Source: Leucobacter sp.
GTDB lineage: Bacteria; Actinomycetota; Actinomycetes; Actinomycetales; Microbacteriaceae
Length of the DNA stretch: 9,070 bases
Direction of reading: 5' to 3'
Assembly: GCA_031178565.1 (NCBI GenBank)
Contig: JAPSIU010000099.1
Location: forward strand, 1-9,070
In this document: one piece after another, positions 5,488 through 9,070 of the stretch
Layout: every line of letters starts with the position of its first letter
Position numbering within the stretch: the stretch's first letter is position 1
Program-made: the position numbers and the translations under genes
Notes under the pieces: generated by a model
What the model saw: the letters and a program-made list of their open reading frames with translations, nothing else
What the model was told of the DNA's origin: nothing
Databases searched by the model: none

Positions 5488-6675
5488 TCAGCGATTCGAG
5501 CGCCAGAAGTCCTGCCAAGTCACGGTGTTCTTGTAGTCGTCCTCAAGGTACTCCGTGCTGAACGGCTGAGCCTCATCGGCGATCAGGGGGTCGAGACCGT
5601 GCTCGTCCTCGGCTGTCACGACATCGGGATTATAGGAACGCTTCCCGTCGGGCATGATGAACTCCATACCCTCCTGCGAGGTGGCGAAGTGGATGTAGAG
5701 CTTCGCCGCGTTGGGGCTCGTCGATTTCGACGCGTACGCCATGGTCTGCGGCATCGGGCCGGCGACGAACGGCTGGAGTCCCGCGCAGGGAGCCATCTTG
5801 TAGCCCTTCTCAACATTGTTGCGGAGCTTCGCCGCCGCGGTCTGGCCGAGGGGCGGTTCCGACTGACCCGGTGCGCCAACCGCTTCCGAGACCTCTTCGT
5901 CGCTCTTGAACACCGATGCGTTCTTGGCGAGCCGCTTCAACCACTCGTGGAAAGCCGTCGGCTGATCAGTCTCGAGCTCCTCGCCGTAGAGATCCTCGTA
6001 GGCCTTCGCCCAGGCATCGGCGTGGTCGCGGGCGGCCTGGTTCCAGATGTTCGTGTACATCGCACGCGCCTCGGGATCCGGCAGCGCGACGCGTCCCTTC
6101 CACTCCTCCTCGGTGAGCTCCCAGACGTTCGAGACCGGGCAGGTGTCACCGTAGGACTCCGAGTTGTACATCCACCACAGCCAGTTGCCGCTCGTGAGAT
6201 AGGGGTAGCGCGCCTCTTCGGGCAGCTTGTCGTACACGTCGCCCGGTACCCAGTTGACCAGGACATCGTCACGGAGCAGTTCGGCGTAGAAGGCGGGCGG
6301 CTCGGATATCGCGAGCACATCGGCGATGATATTCCCCGAGTCGTGCTCGCGCTTGACCTTATCGATCGCGTTGGTCTCGATCTTGACGCCCTCGGCCTCG
6401 ATCCCGTACTTCGCCGTGAACGCCTCCGTGATCTGCTCGACCTTGCCGGTCTCGTCATAGATCGTAATCGGCCCCTCCTTCTTGGCTGCTTCGACCAGGG
6501 CGTCCAGATCGAATCCTTCCGCGGTCTCGTCGGGCTGCAGCTCGACCTTCTGCTCCTGGTCCTTCTGCGCGGCTGCTCCCCCGGTTGCACCGGGAGGTGC
6601 GCAGGCCGTCGCACCCAGGCCGAGAGCCAGCATCAGGCCCGCGGTCGCTGTCAGCCTTCGTGTCATCCTGCTCAT
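5488..6675 (-). CDS. ABC transporter substrate-binding lipoprotein (type 2 fold, 'ferric/phosphonate/polyamine' class)
   Basis: Extracellular receptor of the right-hand ABC importer, 395 aa. The N-terminus has a basic stretch, a hydrophobic core and Ala-Thr-Ala-Cys with probable lipidated Cys25, a somewhat relaxed lipobox. The mature part has the layout of periplasmic-binding-protein-like II proteins: ITIYDETGK near 70-78, AFTAKYGI (85-92), ADVLAISEPPAFYAEL (118-132), GRVALPDP (194-201), and the late SPNAAKLYIHFATSQEG helix (320-336). Relatives bind ferric iron, 2-aminoethylphosphonate, hexose phosphates or polyamines. The Tyr-Tyr dyad expected in ferric binders is absent. Cys179 and Cys297 might form a disulfide. 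The start is ATG 6675-6673, with AAAGGAG (6689-6683) 7 nt upstream; an ATG at 6666 is less well placed. It lies 53 bp after the phosphatase gene. Confidence 0.88.
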   Translation of the reverse strand: MSRMTRRLTATAGLMLALGLGATACAPPGATGGAAAQKDQEQKVELQPDETAEGFDLDALVEAAKKEGPITIYDETGKVEQITEAFTAKYGIEAEGVKIETNAIDKVKREHDSGNIIADVLAISEPPAFYAELLRDDVLVNWVPGDVYDKLPEEARYPYLTSGNWLWWMYNSESYGDTCPVSNVWELTEEEWKGRVALPDPEARAMYTNIWNQAARDHADAWAKAYEDLYGEELETDQPTAFHEWLKRLAKNASVFKSDEEVSEAVGAPGQSEPPLGQTAAAKLRNNVEKGYKMAPCAGLQPFVAGPMPQTMAYASKSTSPNAAKLYIHFATSQEGMEFIMPDGKRSYNPDVVTAEDEHGLDPLIADEAQPFSTEYLEDDYKNTVTWQDFWRSNR

Positions 6676-6682
6676 CCTCGAG

Positions 6683-6689
6683 CTCCTTT
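6683..6689 (-). promoter_or_regulatory. Ribosome binding site fixing the start of the binding-protein gene
   Basis: AAAGGAG on the minus strand lies 7 nt before the ATG at 6675. It favours this start over the in-frame ATG three codons later. The strong site would allow high expression of the receptor relative to the other subunits. Confidence 0.8.
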
Positions 6690-6728
6690 ACTTGATTTCT
6701 TCTGGTCGTTGTCGATTGCGAGTGGGAA

Positions 6729-7608
6729 TCAGCGGTTCGCCGGCAAAGGCCTCATGCTCTGCGTCCGCATGATCTCTTCGAGGATCCCGAAATCGCCTCC
6801 CGGAACCGTCGCGTAGTAGTGGGGGTTGAGGTAATCGCGCTCTTCTGGCTGCTCTGCTCCGTCCAGATAGGTGCGATACGTGCCACCGGCCCTCCGGAGG
6901 ATGAGAGCCGAGGCGGCGACATCCCACGAGTTCGCCTCGAAAGAGATCGTCGCGTCGACCCAACCGGCTGCGACCCAACAAAGCGAGATGCAGCTGCTTC
7001 CGAGGGCGCGCACCTGGGCGAACTGCTGGGAAGCGTCGGCGAACTGCTCGAGCGCGAGTTCGGGCAGGTGCACGAGATCGCGCGGCAGCGGGAAGTTCAT
7101 CACGACGGTTGCCTGCGCCGGTTCCGGGAACCCCCAGCTGCGCATAGGCTCATCGCCGAGGAAGGCGCCGCGGTCGTCCGCCCAGAACATGTGATCGTTC
7201 GCGGGATCGTAGACGACGCCGGAGACGATCTCCCCGTCGAGCGCGACACCGATGCTCACGGCCCACAGCGCCATGCCTCGCGCGAAATTCGCGGTGCCGT
7301 CGATCGGATCGATGTGCCAGGCCAGTGGACCGGACCCCTCGCTCGCGCCATCCTCCTCACCGACGATCGTCGAGTCCGGGTATCGTTCGAGGATCGCCCG
7401 CCGAAGATGTTCCTCGCAGGCGCGGTCGTACTTCGTGACCATGTCGTGGAAGTCCTGCTTCAGGTCGATGCCGAGCTCCCGGTTGCGAAATCCCTCCATC
7501 GCGATCGTCCCCGCCTCGCGGGCGATACGAATCGCGAAGTCGGTGACTTCATGGATTGAGCGGTCGCTCTCGGTCCCGATGCGTGCGTCGGGGGGACTCG
7601 CGCTGGCC

Positions 7609-7619
<11 letters not shown>
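6729..7619 (-). CDS. Inositol monophosphatase family phosphatase
   Basis: Mg-dependent phosphomonoesterase, 296 aa, cytoplasmic. All catalytic motifs are present: Glu88 of Gly-Glu-Glu, Asp104-Pro-Ile-Asp107-Gly-Thr (the metal-binding and lithium-sensitive site), and Trp232-Asp233-Val-Ala-Ala. The family includes inositol-1-phosphatase, histidinol-phosphatase, PAP phosphatase and fructose-bisphosphatase, and these motifs do not separate them. The start is GTG at 7619-7617, inside the end of the ATPase gene (11-bp overlap). No better start exists before the domain begins at about residue 23. An N-terminal extension of about 20 polar residues precedes the fold. Placement between the ATPase and receptor genes of an importer suggests that it acts on the imported compound or its product; this is inference. 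Confidence 0.9.
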
Positions 7620-8712
<1,093 letters not shown>

Positions 8713-8713
8713 T

Positions 8714-9070
8714 TCAGCCTCCCATTCCCTGAGCAAGATCTGTTTTCATGACTTTCTGCACGCTGTAGGTGCCGACGAACGCGATCACCGCGACCAGCAG
8801 CACGACTGCGTTGCCCGCCTGCGAGTACCCGACGTCGAGCAGTCGGATCGACAGCGTGGTGAGCACGTCCATGCCCGGCACCGCGAGGATGACCACGAGG
8901 CTCAGACTCTTCACGCCCGAGATGAACGCCATCACCATGCCGGTCGCGAGTGCGCCCTTCTGGATCGGCAGCACGATGGTGAAGAAGCGCCGCCACCAGC
9001 CTGCACCCGACATCTGCGCCGCCTCCTCGGGGTCGGGTCCCAATTGCATCATCGCGGAGATGCCCGCGCG
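8714..9070 (-). CDS. ABC transporter permease, C-terminal part (cut by window edge)
   Basis: The last 118 residues of a binding-protein-dependent transport permease of the FbpB/PotB/PhnU-like type; the 5' part lies beyond base 9070. The coupling motif that docks on the ATPase is visible: Glu-Glu-Ala-Ala-Gln-Met-Ser-Gly-Ala-Gly, followed by Ile-Val-Leu-Pro, the classic EAA---G---------I-LP pattern. Two or three membrane segments follow (around Ala-Thr-Gly-Met-Val-Met-Ala-Phe-Ile-Ser and Val-Val-Leu-Leu-Val-Ala-Val-Ile-Ala-Phe). The frame stays open to the edge, so the methionines at 9052 and 9049 are internal. From this end alone one cannot tell whether it is one subunit of two or the second half of a fused permease. 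Confidence 0.9.
   Translation of the reverse strand, partial: RAGISAMMQLGPDPEEAAQMSGAGWWRRFFTIVLPIQKGALATGMVMAFISGVKSLSLVVILAVPGMDVLTTLSIRLLDVGYSQAGNAVVLLVAVIAFVGTYSVQKVMKTDLAQGMGG

Noticed and set aside
5311..6816. 501-residue plus-strand open frame opposite the lipoprotein receptor
   Set aside because: A mirror-frame shadow of the receptor gene. It has no signal, domain or ribosome site of its own.
8713..8736. TTG start for the MalK-type ATPase, adding 8 residues
   Set aside because: The extension would overlap the permease stop and matches nothing in the family N-terminus. The ATG at 8712 has GGGAGG at an ideal distance.

Overview
The window is high-GC DNA with GTG starts, strong Shine-Dalgarno sequences and tightly overlapping genes. 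The proteins look actinobacterial, probably a Microbacteriaceae-like Gram-positive such as Leucobacter, Microbacterium or relatives. The taxon is inferred from base composition and protein style only. No rRNA, tRNA, CRISPR, IS element, integrase or phage gene was seen. Seven genes appear complete and two are cut by the window edges.

Left block (1-3018, minus strand): a zinc-type ABC importer operon transcribed right to left. The order is a lipoprotein binding protein with a His-rich loop (znuA-like), an ATPase (znuC-like), a permease (znuB-like) and the start of a second permease cut by the left edge. All three junctions are 4-bp ATGA/GTGA overlaps. Just upstream of the binding protein, a Zur-like palindrome sits directly downstream of a plausible -10 box, and a second similar palindrome lies 28 bp further upstream. 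The first 34 bases are a near-perfect foldback palindrome that garbles the second permease, and this is probably an assembly or library artefact.

Middle (about 3019-4582): a 196-bp divergent region holding the zinc promoter, an unexplained 21-bp hairpin and a good sigma70-like promoter. The promoter drives a stand-alone amidase-signature hydrolase on the plus strand with a very short leader.

Right block (4597-9070, minus strand): the C-terminal end of a binding-protein-dependent permease, a MalK/UgpC-type ATPase, an inositol-monophosphatase-family phosphatase and a lipoprotein substrate-binding protein, followed by a terminator-like hairpin and then a GntR/UTRA-type regulator. The ATPase overlaps the phosphatase by 11 bp, and the phosphatase lies 53 bp before the binding protein, so these genes look like one operon. 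The binding protein resembles the 'ferric iron' class but lacks the expected Tyr-Tyr dyad. The best working model is uptake of a phosphorylated small organic molecule, its dephosphorylation in the cytoplasm, and control by a ligand-sensing GntR protein. This hypothesis is the most interesting part of the window.
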